Positions 17,812 through 25,839 of a stretch of DNA of 64,000 nucleotides are shown here, piece by piece. How positions within the stretch are numbered: position 1 is the first letter of the stretch; each line of letters opens with the position of its first letter. A model generated the notes under the pieces. The model was not told the DNA's origin. It worked only from the letters and a program-made list of their open reading frames with translations, and made no database searches. This stretch comes from Aromatoleum bremense (GTDB lineage Bacteria; Pseudomonadota; Gammaproteobacteria; Burkholderiales; Rhodocyclaceae). The position numbers and the translations under genes were made by a program. Location of the stretch: positions 4,312,838-4,376,837 of the forward strand of contig NZ_CP059467.1 of assembly GCF_017894365.1 (NCBI RefSeq), read 5' to 3'.

Positions 17812-18870
17812 TCAGTTGTGGGCTGCGGGCAGAATCAGACCGCGCCCATGCACGCGCTGCCGGGTTTCAGAAGGCAGCTCACCGAACAAGGTCCGGTAGT
17901 ATTCGGCAAAACGCGGCAAGTGCCAGAAGCCCCAGCGCGCAGCGATGTTTGCGATCGACTCGGAGGAGTCCGTTGTAAGACGCCGGATGTCGCGACGCAC
18001 CGCGTTCAGACGAACGTTGCGCAGGAACTGTACCGCCCCCATCCCCGTGAGATCCTCGAAGGCGTACTGGAGCGAGCGTCGAGAGACACGGAACAACTGG
18101 CACAAGTCGGAGATATTGAGGGGGTCCTTCGGGCGATCGAGCGCATATTCGCGCACGGAACGCACGATCCACGCCTTGGCGCTCGGATGGAGACTGCACG
18201 TGAGCTTCCGCGCACCCAGGTCGAGTGTTTCAACCGCCATCGCGAGAACACAGTCACGCATCGCCTTCCGGCTCGCTTCGATGCGGAGCAGGTCGGGGTG
18301 GCGTTCGACGGCTCGCACAATCTCCGTGAGTGCGCGACGAAGTCTAGCGGCCTGCTGTGGCCGCTGACGGATCAAGGGCTGAGGGACAAGCACCTCCGCG
18401 AGCTGCGGCGAATCGGCCGAAGCAAAGCCTTGCAGCAACTTCTCGGACACCGTGGCCGAAACCATGTCCATCGCGCCACGGCAAAAAATTTCGAACTCTC
18501 CGCCACCGGGAAGGTAAGTAACCACACCGTCGTCGAGCGGCACTCCATAGTAAAGGCCAGCGCCGCCGCTCGCCATCGGCACACCGAACGAAACTACGCC
18601 CCCGACATTGCATCCGGCAGTCCAGACTGACTGGCTGCCGAGCTCCCAGAGAATCTCAAGCCCCTCGTCGACCCAGATCTCCCGAATTCGCCCTTCGAAG
18701 CGACCAGGAGAAAGCTGCTCATACACGGCTTCCCAGGCTTCCAGCCCCCGCCCGAATTCCGTCACGTCATCGACGGAAGCAAGGCGAAGCCCACCTTGGA
18801 TGCCAAAGGATGACGAGGTTTCAACGTTCTGCGCGTTCATTCGCGACCGTATCAAGGGCAACTTATTCAA
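17812..18870 (-). CDS. AraC-family transcriptional regulator
   Basis: The 352-residue protein has a variable N-terminal sensing region (residues 1-230). A C-terminal double helix-turn-helix of the AraC type follows: NISDLCQLFRVSRRSLQYAF and then SIANIAARWGFWHLPRFAEY. Members of this size usually activate one nearby catabolic operon when bound to a small effector. Here the operon directly downstream begins with the flavin amine dehydrogenase, so an amine-type inducer is plausible. A shorter start at MNAQNVE (18840) is possible, since neither start has a clear ribosome binding site. The intergenic 17637-17811 presumably contains the controlled promoter. Confidence 0.88.
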   Translation of the reverse strand: MNKLPLIRSRMNAQNVETSSSFGIQGGLRLASVDDVTEFGRGLEAWEAVYEQLSPGRFEGRIREIWVDEGLEILWELGSQSVWTAGCNVGGVVSFGVPMASGGAGLYYGVPLDDGVVTYLPGGGEFEIFCRGAMDMVSATVSEKLLQGFASADSPQLAEVLVPQPLIRQRPQQAARLRRALTEIVRAVERHPDLLRIEASRKAMRDCVLAMAVETLDLGARKLTCSLHPSAKAWIVRSVREYALDRPKDPLNISDLCQLFRVSRRSLQYAFEDLTGMGAVQFLRNVRLNAVRRDIRRLTTDSSESIANIAARWGFWHLPRFAEYYRTLFGELPSETRQRVHGRGLILPAAHN

Positions 18871-19247
18871 GTTGCAAATCGAGCATTCAAGTCAAACCGG
18901 CGCCGGCTCACTTGAGCCGTAATTTCGCCACCCCAATACTGACCTGTGCAAGGCGGTCCTCGCCCGCCGGAACAAGCTCACCCACCCGGAATGCGAGAGC
19001 GCCTACACGATGCCATCGAATACCATAGCACGGTTATCCGGGTGGCAGTCCAAGTGCTGGCTAGGCGAATAACTGGTCTTCTGTGGCGGAGATTCAGTCT
19101 ACAGCTACAAGAGAATGCACAAATCATCCGACCGCATAGAGGTCAAGAAGACACGTCCGGCGTTGGTGCTACTCGGCGTAGGACGCCACGTCTTCGACAC
19201 GGCCGGCGCCGGCAAGAAACGCTGGCGCGGATCGCGTCAGAAAAGGA

Positions 19248-19275
19248 AACGGCCCGCTCATTGGCGGGCCGTTTT
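19248..19275. terminator. Bidirectional rho-independent terminator
   Basis: AACGGCCCGC and GCGGGCCGTT form a perfect 10-bp stem around a 6-nt loop. TTTT follows on the plus strand and a T-rich run lies on the other side. It insulates the leftward AraC locus from what lies beyond. Confidence 0.75.
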
Positions 19276-19291
19276 GTAGAACGTTCTACAA
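19274..19291. promoter_or_regulatory. 18-bp perfect palindrome
   Basis: TTGTAGAACGTTCTACAA is a perfect palindrome lying between the terminator and the tRNA-His fragment. TTTTGTAGAACG also occurs once near the other tRNA-His fragment (around 1779). It could be a recombinase or regulator site; the function is unknown. Confidence 0.4.
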
Positions 19292-19315
19292 TCACTTTGG
19301 ATAGCCTGAATGGGC

Positions 19316-19377
19316 TAAGTGCTTGAATATATGGGGCGACATACCGGGATCGAACCGGTGACAACTGGAGCCACAAC
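19316..19377 (-). repeat. tRNA-His 3' half, attachment-site-like repeat (copy 2)
   Basis: This has the same organisation as copy 1: anticodon-loop TTGTGGC, TCCAG, TTGTC, T-arm, ATGTCGC, C73 and CCA, followed by the shared TTCAAGCACTTA. The T-stem reads ACCGG/CCGGT here and ACGGG/CCCGT in copy 1, a compensated change. Each fragment therefore descends from a functional tRNA-His variant. No 5' half is present. The two copies lie in the same orientation, 17.7 kb apart. Confidence 0.75.
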
Positions 19378-19879
19378 TCAGTTGTCACTCCTAAGTGACT
19401 GTTTTTATTGATCACGCACACCGCGCGTCCGTTGCAAATGCATGGTGTCAGCAGTATGGGGCTTCATGAAGTCACGCAAATCTCACGCAGGTGTGAATGG
19501 CGGTCGAAATGCGCGTAAATCTGGCGCCGTGACATTGGCGGCGGAGCCGGTAGCGGTGTTTTGATTTACCGGGGATTCCGGTTTCAGGCGTGGTTCTGAA
19601 TGGTGCGGCAGAGGGCGCGTTGGAAGGAGCCCGTAGGGCGACTGGAAACGCGCCCTTTGCCGCGCGGCCCCCGACGGGGAGCGGCAAGCGACAGGGATGA
19701 CAGCTGAGTTCGAGATGCGGTAGAAAGACTCCGCCGAAGAGAACAGGCACGACGCCGGCCCAAACCGCCAAGTTCACACCGATGTCGTGCCCCACACCGT
19801 GCCGGGCACGGGTGCAGGGTGAGTATTCCACGAGTCGGAAGCCCCTGTCGACAGCTCCTTGGCGTGACTTGGACCGCCA
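19378..19879. other. Leader region of the IS21-family element, no gene
   Basis: About 500 bp containing the probable left end of the IS21-type element (near 19514) and its non-coding leader. The open frames seen here look like shadows. Phrases GATTTAC and GTTTCAGGC recur in the same order beyond the right end of the element (22876-22912). Confidence 0.35.
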
Positions 19880-20332
19880 ATGGAATCCACGGGCCGATTC
19901 TTCCTCTGCGCGCGCTGCCGCGTGCAGGTATTGATTTGCAGCCCCTGCGACCATGGCCAGATCTACTGCGCCGGCGGCTGCGCGCCGACGGCGCGGCAGG
20001 ACTCGATCCGCAGAGCGGGTCGGCGCTACCAAACGAGCCGCCATGGCCGCTTCACCCATGCCGAACGCAGCCGTCGCTACCGTGCGCGACAGAAGAACGT
20101 GACGCATCAGGGTTCCCCCGCGCCGGCGGCCGATGATCTACTGGCCGTGAGCTCGACGCCCATGGCGACGGCGTCATCGAAGGTGATCCAGACGACGTCC
20201 ACGTCACAACACTGTCATTTTTGTGACTGTCCGTGTTCGGCGTTGGTCCGAATCGGCCCCTTGCGCCGTCGAGTTCCTCACACCGTCTGCCGACTAGATC
20301 GAAGAGGAACTGACCGTGACCATAGCCCCTGA
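19880..20332 (+). CDS. IS21-associated cysteine-rich accessory protein
   Basis: The 150-residue basic protein has paired cysteines at the N-terminus (FFLCARCRVQVLICSPCDHG, then IYCAGGCAP) and again near the C-terminus (HCHFCDCPC), suggesting two zinc-binding knuckles. A very Arg-rich middle (GRRYQTSRHGRFTHAERSRR) suits nucleic-acid binding. Its stop overlaps the istA start by 17 bp, so it is translationally coupled to the transposase. Similar small proteins precede istA in some IS21 elements; the function is not established. A regulatory or targeting role is inference. Confidence 0.6.
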   Translation: MESTGRFFLCARCRVQVLICSPCDHGQIYCAGGCAPTARQDSIRRAGRRYQTSRHGRFTHAERSRRYRARQKNVTHQGSPAPAADDLLAVSSTPMATASSKVIQTTSTSQHCHFCDCPCSALVRIGPLRRRVPHTVCRLDRRGTDRDHSP

Positions 20333-21815
20333 GCTCGAAGCGCATATCCTTCGCTACTACCACGTCGAGAAATGGCGAACCGGCACGATCGCCCGCCAAT
20401 TGCGCGTGCATCACGGCACGGTGCGCCGCGTCCTGGCGCAAGCCGGGCTGCCCAGGACCGGCGGCGTGCAGCGCCCGTCGCAGCTCGACGCCTACCTGCC
20501 CTTCATTGGCCAGACGCTGGAGAAATTCCCGACGCTGACCGCCAGTCGCCTGTACGCGATGGTGCGCGAACGCGGCTATGGCGGCGGCCCCGACCACTTT
20601 CGCCACCTGATTTCCCTGCATCGGCCTCGGCCGAAAGCAGAAGCCTTCCTGCGCCTGCGCACACTCGCCGGTGAGCAAGGGCAAGTCGATTGGGCGCACT
20701 TCGGTCACCTCGAGATCGGCCGTGCCCGCCGGCCGCTGATGGCCTTCGTCCTGGTCCTGTCCTGGTCGCGGCGCATCTTCCTGCGTTTCTTCCTCGATGC
20801 GCGCATGGAGAACTTCCTGCGCGGCCACGTCGGCGCCTTCGCCGCCTGGCAAGGGCTGCCGAGAGTCCTGCTCTACGACAATCTGAAGAGCGCCGTGCTC
20901 GAGCGCCAGAATGACGCCATCCGCTTTCACCCGACGCTGCTCGCGTTCGCCGGACACTACCGCTTCGAGCCGCGGCCGGTCGCCGTTGCGCGAGGAAATG
21001 AGAAGGGGCGGGTCGAACGGGCGATTCGTTATGCCCGCGAGAGCTTCTTCGCCGCCCGCAGCTTCGCGGACCTCGATGATCTGAACGCCCAGGCGCAAGC
21101 CTGGTGCGACGGCCAGGCGGCCGATCGGCCTTGCCCAGAGGAGCGCTCGATCAGCGTGCGCGAAGCCTTTGCCCGCGAGCAGCCCCGCCTGCTCGCGCTG
21201 CCGGAGAACCCCTATCCGACCGATGAGCACTTGACGGTGACGGCGGGCAAGACGCCGTACGTGCGCTTCGACCTCAACGACTATTCGATTCCGCACACGT
21301 ATGTGCGGCGGCTGCTGACGGTCCGCGCCGATCCCTCGCGCGTGCGCGTCCTCGACGGCGGCGAGGTGCTCGCCGATCACCCGCGCAGCTACGATAGCCG
21401 AGACCAGATCGAAGATCCGGCCCACATCAAGACGCTGATCGAGCTCAAGCGCGAAGCCCGGCATCACCGCGGTCAGAACCACCTGGCTCAGGTCGCACCG
21501 GCGAGCCGGGACCTCTTGCTCAGCGCCGCCGAACGCGGCGCCAACCTCGGCACGATCACCTCGGGTTTGCTGCGGCTCCTCGATCGCTACGGCGCCTCGG
21601 AATTGCAGGCGGCCATCGTCGAGGCGCTGGCCGGTGGCGTGCCGCACCCCAACGCGGTGCGCCTGGCGCTCGAGCGCCGGCGGGAGGCGCGCCACGAGGC
21701 GCCCCCGGTCGCCACCTGCCTGCCGCCGCACGTCAAAGACAAGGACGCACCGGTCCAGCCGCACCGACTCGATACCTACGACACCCTCACTGGAGAGGAC
21801 GATGAGCACGCTTGA
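20316..21815 (+). CDS. istA: IS21-family transposase IstA
   Basis: The 499-residue protein has an N-terminal helix-turn-helix (WRTGTIARQLRVHHGTVRRV). The integrase-type DDE core follows: first Asp in GEQGQVDWAHFG, second in LLYDNLKSAV, Glu in GNEKGRVERAIRYARE. The C-terminal region is typical of IstA, with YSIPHTYVRR. The gene is full length with no interruption and overlaps istB by 14 bp. IstA catalyses strand transfer and works with the ATPase IstB. Confidence 0.95.
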   Translation: MTIAPELEAHILRYYHVEKWRTGTIARQLRVHHGTVRRVLAQAGLPRTGGVQRPSQLDAYLPFIGQTLEKFPTLTASRLYAMVRERGYGGGPDHFRHLISLHRPRPKAEAFLRLRTLAGEQGQVDWAHFGHLEIGRARRPLMAFVLVLSWSRRIFLRFFLDARMENFLRGHVGAFAAWQGLPRVLLYDNLKSAVLERQNDAIRFHPTLLAFAGHYRFEPRPVAVARGNEKGRVERAIRYARESFFAARSFADLDDLNAQAQAWCDGQAADRPCPEERSISVREAFAREQPRLLALPENPYPTDEHLTVTAGKTPYVRFDLNDYSIPHTYVRRLLTVRADPSRVRVLDGGEVLADHPRSYDSRDQIEDPAHIKTLIELKREARHHRGQNHLAQVAPASRDLLLSAAERGANLGTITSGLLRLLDRYGASELQAAIVEALAGGVPHPNAVRLALERRREARHEAPPVATCLPPHVKDKDAPVQPHRLDTYDTLTGEDDEHA

Positions 21816-22554
21816 AGCGTTGCGCCAGCGCGCGCACGCGCTGCACCTCCACGGCCTGCTGGCGCACTGGCCGGACGCGGCCACGGCGGGCTGGGTCGAG
21901 CCGCTGCTGCAGTGGGAAGAGGACGAGCGCAGCCGGCGCAGTCTCGAGCGCCGGCTCAAGGACGCGCATATCGGCCGCTTCAAGCCGCTGTGCGATTTCG
22001 ATTGGCTCTGGCCCCGGCGCTGCGACCGCGCGGCGATCGAGGAACTGATGGCGCTCGACTTCCTCAAGGAATCGGCCAACGCCGTGCTGCTCGGCCCCAA
22101 CGGCGTCGGCAAATCGACCTTGGCGAAAAATATCGCCCATCAGGCGCTGATCCACGGCCGCACCGTGCTCTTTACGACCGCCGGCCAACTGCTCGGCGAT
22201 CTGGCCGCGCTCGATAGCGATTCGGCACTGCGCCGGCGACTGCGCCACTATGCCGCGCCGGATTTGCTGGCCATCGACGAGGTCGGCTACCTCTCCTATT
22301 CGAACCGCCACGCCGATCTGCTCTTCGAGCTGATCAGCCGCCGTTATGAGACGAAGAGCACGCTGGTCACCACGAATCGACCGTTCGCCGAATGGTCCGA
22401 GGTCTTTCCCAATGCCGCCTGCGTCGTCTCGCTCGTCGATCGCCTGGTGCACAACGCCGAAGTCATTGCCATCGACGGCGACTCCTATCGCCTGAAGGAG
22501 GCCAAGGAACGCTCGGAGCAACGGGCAAAGCAACGACGGAGGGCGAAATCATGA
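21802..22554 (+). CDS. istB: IS21-family helper ATPase IstB
   Basis: The 250-residue AAA+ ATPase is related to DnaC. Its Walker A motif is GPNGVGKST, Walker B is LLAIDEVGYL, and a sensor region follows at STLVTTNRPFAEW. It begins inside the 3' end of istA and its stop overlaps the start of the next small gene (ATGA), so all four genes of the element are coupled. IstB remodels target DNA for IstA. Confidence 0.95.
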   Translation: MSTLEALRQRAHALHLHGLLAHWPDAATAGWVEPLLQWEEDERSRRSLERRLKDAHIGRFKPLCDFDWLWPRRCDRAAIEELMALDFLKESANAVLLGPNGVGKSTLAKNIAHQALIHGRTVLFTTAGQLLGDLAALDSDSALRRRLRHYAAPDLLAIDEVGYLSYSNRHADLLFELISRRYETKSTLVTTNRPFAEWSEVFPNAACVVSLVDRLVHNAEVIAIDGDSYRLKEAKERSEQRAKQRRRAKS

Positions 22555-22778
22555 AGCCCTGGCTCCTGCCCTCCGGGCACCAGCGCGGCATCCCCTTCAT
22601 CGTGCCCGACCACTGGACGCCCGAGCAGGCACTGGCCGTCGTCGAGTTGCTCGACGATCTGCGCGAACGCATCTGGGCGCATTACCAGATCCCGCTTCAC
22701 GAGCTTATGCGTGAGGAGTACGCACCAACCCACGCCCCTGATCTGCGCCACACCGATACCGACGACCCGCCATTCTGA
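22551..22778 (+). CDS. IS21-associated small downstream protein
   Basis: The 75-residue product starts MKPWLLPSGHQRGIPFIVPD and contains a helical segment TPEQALAVVELLDDLRERIW. Its ATG overlaps the istB stop, which shows it belongs to the element. The segment resembles small proteins that follow istB in some proteobacterial IS21 elements. No motif points to a specific activity. Confidence 0.6.
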   Translation: MKPWLLPSGHQRGIPFIVPDHWTPEQALAVVELLDDLRERIWAHYQIPLHELMREEYAPTHAPDLRHTDTDDPPF

Positions 22779-22806
22779 CGACTGCCCGGCATCGCAACGC
22801 CAAACC

Positions 22807-22832
22807 ACAAGGGGCCTACGAAGGCCCCTTGT
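22807..22832 (+). terminator. Hairpin after the IS21 gene set
   Basis: ACAAGGGGCCT and AGGCCCCTTGT form a perfect 11-bp stem with a 4-nt loop, followed by a weak GCTCTTTG tail. It lies 29 bp after the last gene of the element and probably ends its transcript. Confidence 0.65.
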
Positions 22833-22953
22833 GCTCTTTGCCGTCCGCACAGCATTTCGTCGCCAAGTAGCAGCGGATTTACACCGCCGCTAACAGCAGG
22901 GTTTCAGGCCTGTCGTCAGGTAACTACGCAGCAGATGCGCGGCGCGGCAGCGA

Positions 22954-23256
22954 TCAGCCCGGCGTCTGGCGTGGTGCCGCATGCAGTTGTAGGCCCAACG
23001 CGTGCGTCACCTTGAGGATGGTGGCGAAGCTCGGATTGCCCTCGCCGGAAAGTGCTTTGTACAGGCTCTCTCGCCCTAGACCGGTTTCCTTGGCCAGTTG
23101 GGTCATGCCCTTGGCGCGGGCAATGTCGCCCAGCGCCTTGGCGATGAAGGCCGCATCGTCCCCGGCTTCTTCCAGGCAAGCCTCGAGGTAGAGCGCCATT
23201 TCCTCCTCGGTCTCGAGGTGCTCCGCCGTGTCCCATTTGCGCAATTTGAGTGCCAT
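22954..23256 (-). CDS. HigA-type antitoxin with XRE helix-turn-helix
   Basis: The 100-residue protein starts MALKLRKWDTAEHLETEEEM, the usual beginning of 'addiction module antidote' proteins. Its C-terminal helix-turn-helix is GMTQLAKETGLGRESLYKAL, followed by GNPSFATILKVTHALGLQL. Such antitoxins bind a RelE/HigB-like ribosome-dependent RNase and repress the operon. It lies 9 bp after the toxin gene, the reversed order typical of higBA. That toxin is internally deleted (see next entry), so this is now an orphan antitoxin that may still bind DNA or neutralise related toxins elsewhere. Confidence 0.88.
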   Translation of the reverse strand: MALKLRKWDTAEHLETEEEMALYLEACLEEAGDDAAFIAKALGDIARAKGMTQLAKETGLGRESLYKALSGEGNPSFATILKVTHALGLQLHAAPRQTPG

Positions 23257-23265
23257 CGCCTTCTC

Positions 23266-23395
23266 CTACAGTTCCCGTGCCAGCTTCATAGCGGTCTTGA
23301 TGTCCTTGGCCTGGGTGGATTTGTCGCCACCCGCCAGCAGGATCACGATCGGCGAACCAAGCGTCGAAGAGCTCAGTGGTGAGAATGGTCTTCAT
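23266..23395 (-). pseudogene. HigB/RelE-type toxin with internal deletion
   Basis: The gene starts MKTILTTELFDAWFA, the normal N-terminus of Gp49-like/HigB toxins. Only 15 codons later it joins, in a different frame, a normal C-terminus IVILLAGGDKSTQAKD followed by IKTAMKLAREL and a stop 9 bp before the antitoxin start. The family is about 95-100 residues long, so roughly 55-60 central codons holding the catalytic residues are gone and the junction is out of frame. The minus-strand promoter region upstream (TATACAAT near 23401-23411) is retained. Confidence 0.8.
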
Positions 23396-23760
23396 ACTGA
23401 TGATTGTATATTTTGGGATACGAATAGGCAAATGTGCCGGGAGCTAATTGAACAGCTAGCTCGGAGATGCTCAGCCAGTCACATGCTCAGCGGACGCCTG
23501 GAACGTCCGACGGCTCCGAGCCGTATGCGCTCAGACCGACGCATGGGACCGACTCTTCGGGCACACTTCATGGCGAAATCTCTCCGCGAGGAGTCGATGC
23601 CGACGATAGTCAGTCGCTAAGGTAAATTAAGGCGTGAGGCAGCTTGATGAGCGAATCAGCTCGACATGACGAAGGCAATAATTCGCAAGTACCGTGGCGA
23701 TCTCGGCGTGCTTGGGGCCATTCGGTTTCCTTTACGAGCGTCGCATCAGAACGTTGATCC
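23396..23760. other. Intergenic, no gene seen
   Basis: 365 bp between the broken toxin gene and the ChaC-like gene. It includes the toxin-antitoxin promoter at its left edge. Only very short frames occur, none recognisable. Confidence 0.4.
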
Positions 23761-24456
23761 ATGACGATCCTGACCCGCAAGAATCTCATCGACGGCAGCT
23801 TCCGCGGCAGCCTCGACATGCCGTCCCATCTTTCCCGGAGCGACGCCGACCTCGATCGCTCGCTCGACGAAATACTGCAGGCGCGGCCCGACGGCGCGAT
23901 CTGGGTTTTCGCCTATGGCTCGCTGATATGGAACCCGCTCCTCGCCTTCGCCGAGCAGTGCACGGCAACGCTCGATGGCTGGCACCGAAGTTTCTGTGTG
24001 CGCTCGATTTCCGGGCGGGGCCGCCTAGAGTGGCCCGGCCGGGTGCTCGCGCTCGAACCCGACGGACAGGTGCAGGGGGTGGCGCTGCGCCTGAACGATG
24101 ATCAGGCCGCCGCCGAGCTTCGCTTGCTGTGGACGCGCGAAATGGGCAGCGGTGTATACCGCCCGCTTTGGTCGCAGGTGACCCTCGGCGACGGCCGGGA
24201 GGTCGCGGCGATCGTTTTCGTCGTCAATCCGGAGCAGCCGCTGTATGAGCCCGATGCGACGGTCGCCACGGTCGCGCGGATCGTCGTAGAAGCCGCTGGC
24301 GTCTTCGGTCGCAACGCCGACTACCTTCATGCGCTCGACGCCGCGCTCGCCGATCGCGGGCTACGGGACCCGTATATCGACGCGATCGTTTGCGCGCTCA
24401 CGCGGGGAAAGGACGGGACGCCGCAGCCCGCGCAAATAGCTCCCCCGCCTGTTTAG
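23761..24456 (+). CDS. chaC: ChaC-like gamma-glutamylcyclotransferase
   Basis: The 231-residue cytosolic protein carries the ChaC signature WVFAYGSLIWNPLLAF, the substrate-loop motif YGSL, then the conserved WHRSFCVRSISGRG and a late DYLHALDAALADRGLRD helix. ChaC enzymes cleave glutathione to 5-oxoproline and Cys-Gly. The N-terminal ~45 residues before the fold are common in proteobacterial members. The gene stands alone on the plus strand between a toxin remnant and the thiolase operon, which runs in the opposite direction, so it is probably expressed separately. Confidence 0.9.
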   Translation: MTILTRKNLIDGSFRGSLDMPSHLSRSDADLDRSLDEILQARPDGAIWVFAYGSLIWNPLLAFAEQCTATLDGWHRSFCVRSISGRGRLEWPGRVLALEPDGQVQGVALRLNDDQAAAELRLLWTREMGSGVYRPLWSQVTLGDGREVAAIVFVVNPEQPLYEPDATVATVARIVVEAAGVFGRNADYLHALDAALADRGLRDPYIDAIVCALTRGKDGTPQPAQIAPPPV

Positions 24457-24605
24457 CTGGGCCGCCGGAGGTCGCCCCGCTTCCGGCACACCCCGCAGAT
24501 CCTCGCAGCGGCCAATTCTGACGCAAGAGCGTGTCAAAGAAACGCGGGGCGATTCAGTTCAGGACATGAAGGTTGAAATGTGCTTCAGGCACATGAAGTC
24601 GTTGC

Positions 24606-25808
24606 TCACACGCGTTCGATGACGACAGCCAGTCCCTGGCCAACGCCGATACAGAGGCTCAGCACGGCGTAACGTCCGTTTCGTCGCTCCAACTCGCGGG
24701 CAGCGGTCAAGGCTAGGCGGGCACCGGAAGCGCCGAGCGGATGGCCGACGGCGATCGCCCCGCCATTCGGGTTGACTCGCGGATCGTCAAACGCGACGTT
24801 CATCAATTTCAGGCATCCCAGGACCTGGGCGGCAAAGGCTTCGTTGATTTCGATGATGTCCATGTCGGCCAGTGTCAGACCGGCTCGCGCCAGGGCCTTT
24901 GGGATGGCATAGGCGGGGCCGATGCCCATCACCCGCGGCTCGACGCCCGCTGCGGCACCGGCGAGGATGCGTGCCATCGGTTTGACGCCGGCCTTCTCCC
25001 CCACGGCACGGTTCCCGATCAACATCGCCACCGCACCATCGTTCACGCCGGACGCATTGCCGGCGGTCGTGACCCCACCCTCAAACAATTCCTTCAGGCG
25101 GGAGAGCGATTCGATGGTGCTTTCCGGGCGCGGATGTTCGTCCTCGGCCACGATGCGGGGAGGCGTCTTGCGACTGGTCGCCACTTCCACCGACATGATC
25201 TCCCCGGCCAGGAAACCGCTGCTCTGGGCCGCAGCGAACTTGGCCTGTGAAGCGGCGGCAAAGCGGTCACTGTCTTCGCGGGTCAGACCAAGATCGCGGG
25301 CGACGTTGTCCGCCGTTTCCGGCATGGTGTCGCCGCCATAGCGGCGAGTAATCTCCGGGTTGGGAAAGCGCGCCCCGATGGCCGAGTCGAACACTTTGAA
25401 GTCGCGTCCGTAGGCGCTCTCGCTCTTGGCGACGACAAAGGGTGCCCGGCTCATGCTTTCGACACCACTAGCGAGATACAGATCGCCTTCGCCGCTGGTG
25501 ACAGCGCGCGCGGCATCGAGAACAGCGGCCAGGCCGCTGGAACAGAGGCGATTGACCGTCTGGCCCGGCGTGGTAACCGGAAGGCCGGCCAGCAGCGCTG
25601 CATGCCGGGCGATGTTGCGGCTGTCTTCACCGGCCTGGCAGGCGCAGCCGAGAATCACGTCCTCGATTTGTTCGGCGGCGAAGGGCGAGTCGGCGAGCAG
25701 TTTGCGCATCACCGCGGCAATCAGGTCGTCCGGGCGCACCGGCGCAAGTGCGCCGGCCTGACGACCGAAGGGAGTGCGAAGACCAGCGTAGATATAGGCA
25801 TCAAGCAT
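24606..25808 (-). CDS. Thiolase, beta-ketoadipyl-CoA/acetyl-CoA acyltransferase type
   Basis: The 400-residue enzyme has every thiolase catalytic motif: nucleophilic Cys in VNRLCSSGLAAV, His in [17 protein letters not shown], and the second Cys in LSLCIGVGQGLAVV. The 400-residue length and the N-terminus (DAYIYAGLRTPFGRQAGALA) resemble PaaJ/PcaF-type thiolases, which split 3-oxoadipyl-CoA; other 3-oxoacyl-CoA substrates are equally possible. It follows the PaaH-type dehydrogenase by 31 bp in the same operon, so the two would act in sequence. In this setting it would release acetyl-CoA during breakdown of ring-derived dicarboxylyl-CoAs. Confidence 0.9.
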   Translation of the reverse strand: MLDAYIYAGLRTPFGRQAGALAPVRPDDLIAAVMRKLLADSPFAAEQIEDVILGCACQAGEDSRNIARHAALLAGLPVTTPGQTVNRLCSSGLAAVLDAARAVTSGEGDLYLASGVESMSRAPFVVAKSESAYGRDFKVFDSAIGARFPNPEITRRYGGDTMPETADNVARDLGLTREDSDRFAAASQAKFAAAQSSGFLAGEIMSVEVATSRKTPPRIVAEDEHPRPESTIESLSRLKELFEGGVTTAGNASGVNDGAVAMLIGNRAVGEKAGVKPMARILAGAAAGVEPRVMGIGPAYAIPKALARAGLTLADMDIIEINEAFAAQVLGCLKLMNVAFDDPRVNPNGGAIAVGHPLGASGARLALTAARELERRNGRYAVLSLCIGVGQGLAVVIERV

Positions 25809-25839
25809 GATTATTTCCCAGAGGTATGTAAGCGGAAAC

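Larger units (their letters stand above)
18871..19315. other. Intergenic with terminator; no firm gene
   Basis: Between the AraC gene and the second tRNA-His fragment no firm gene is seen. A 53-codon plus-strand frame (19115-19276) starts MHKSSDRIEVKKTRPALVLL and overlaps a terminator hairpin at its 3' end, so it is doubtful. The terminator and an 18-bp palindrome next to it are listed separately. Confidence 0.35.
19514..22883 (+). mobile_element. IS21-family insertion sequence with accessory genes (ends tentative)
   Basis: The element holds istA and istB plus one small gene before and one after. Candidate ends are partly matching inverted sequences: CGTAAATCTGGCGCC at 19514 and, read inward from 22883, TGTAAATCCGCTGC. 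Both continue to a TTGGCG-CG block. No target duplication could be recognised at these ends, so the exact boundaries are uncertain by tens of bases, while the gene content is clear. Confidence 0.6.
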
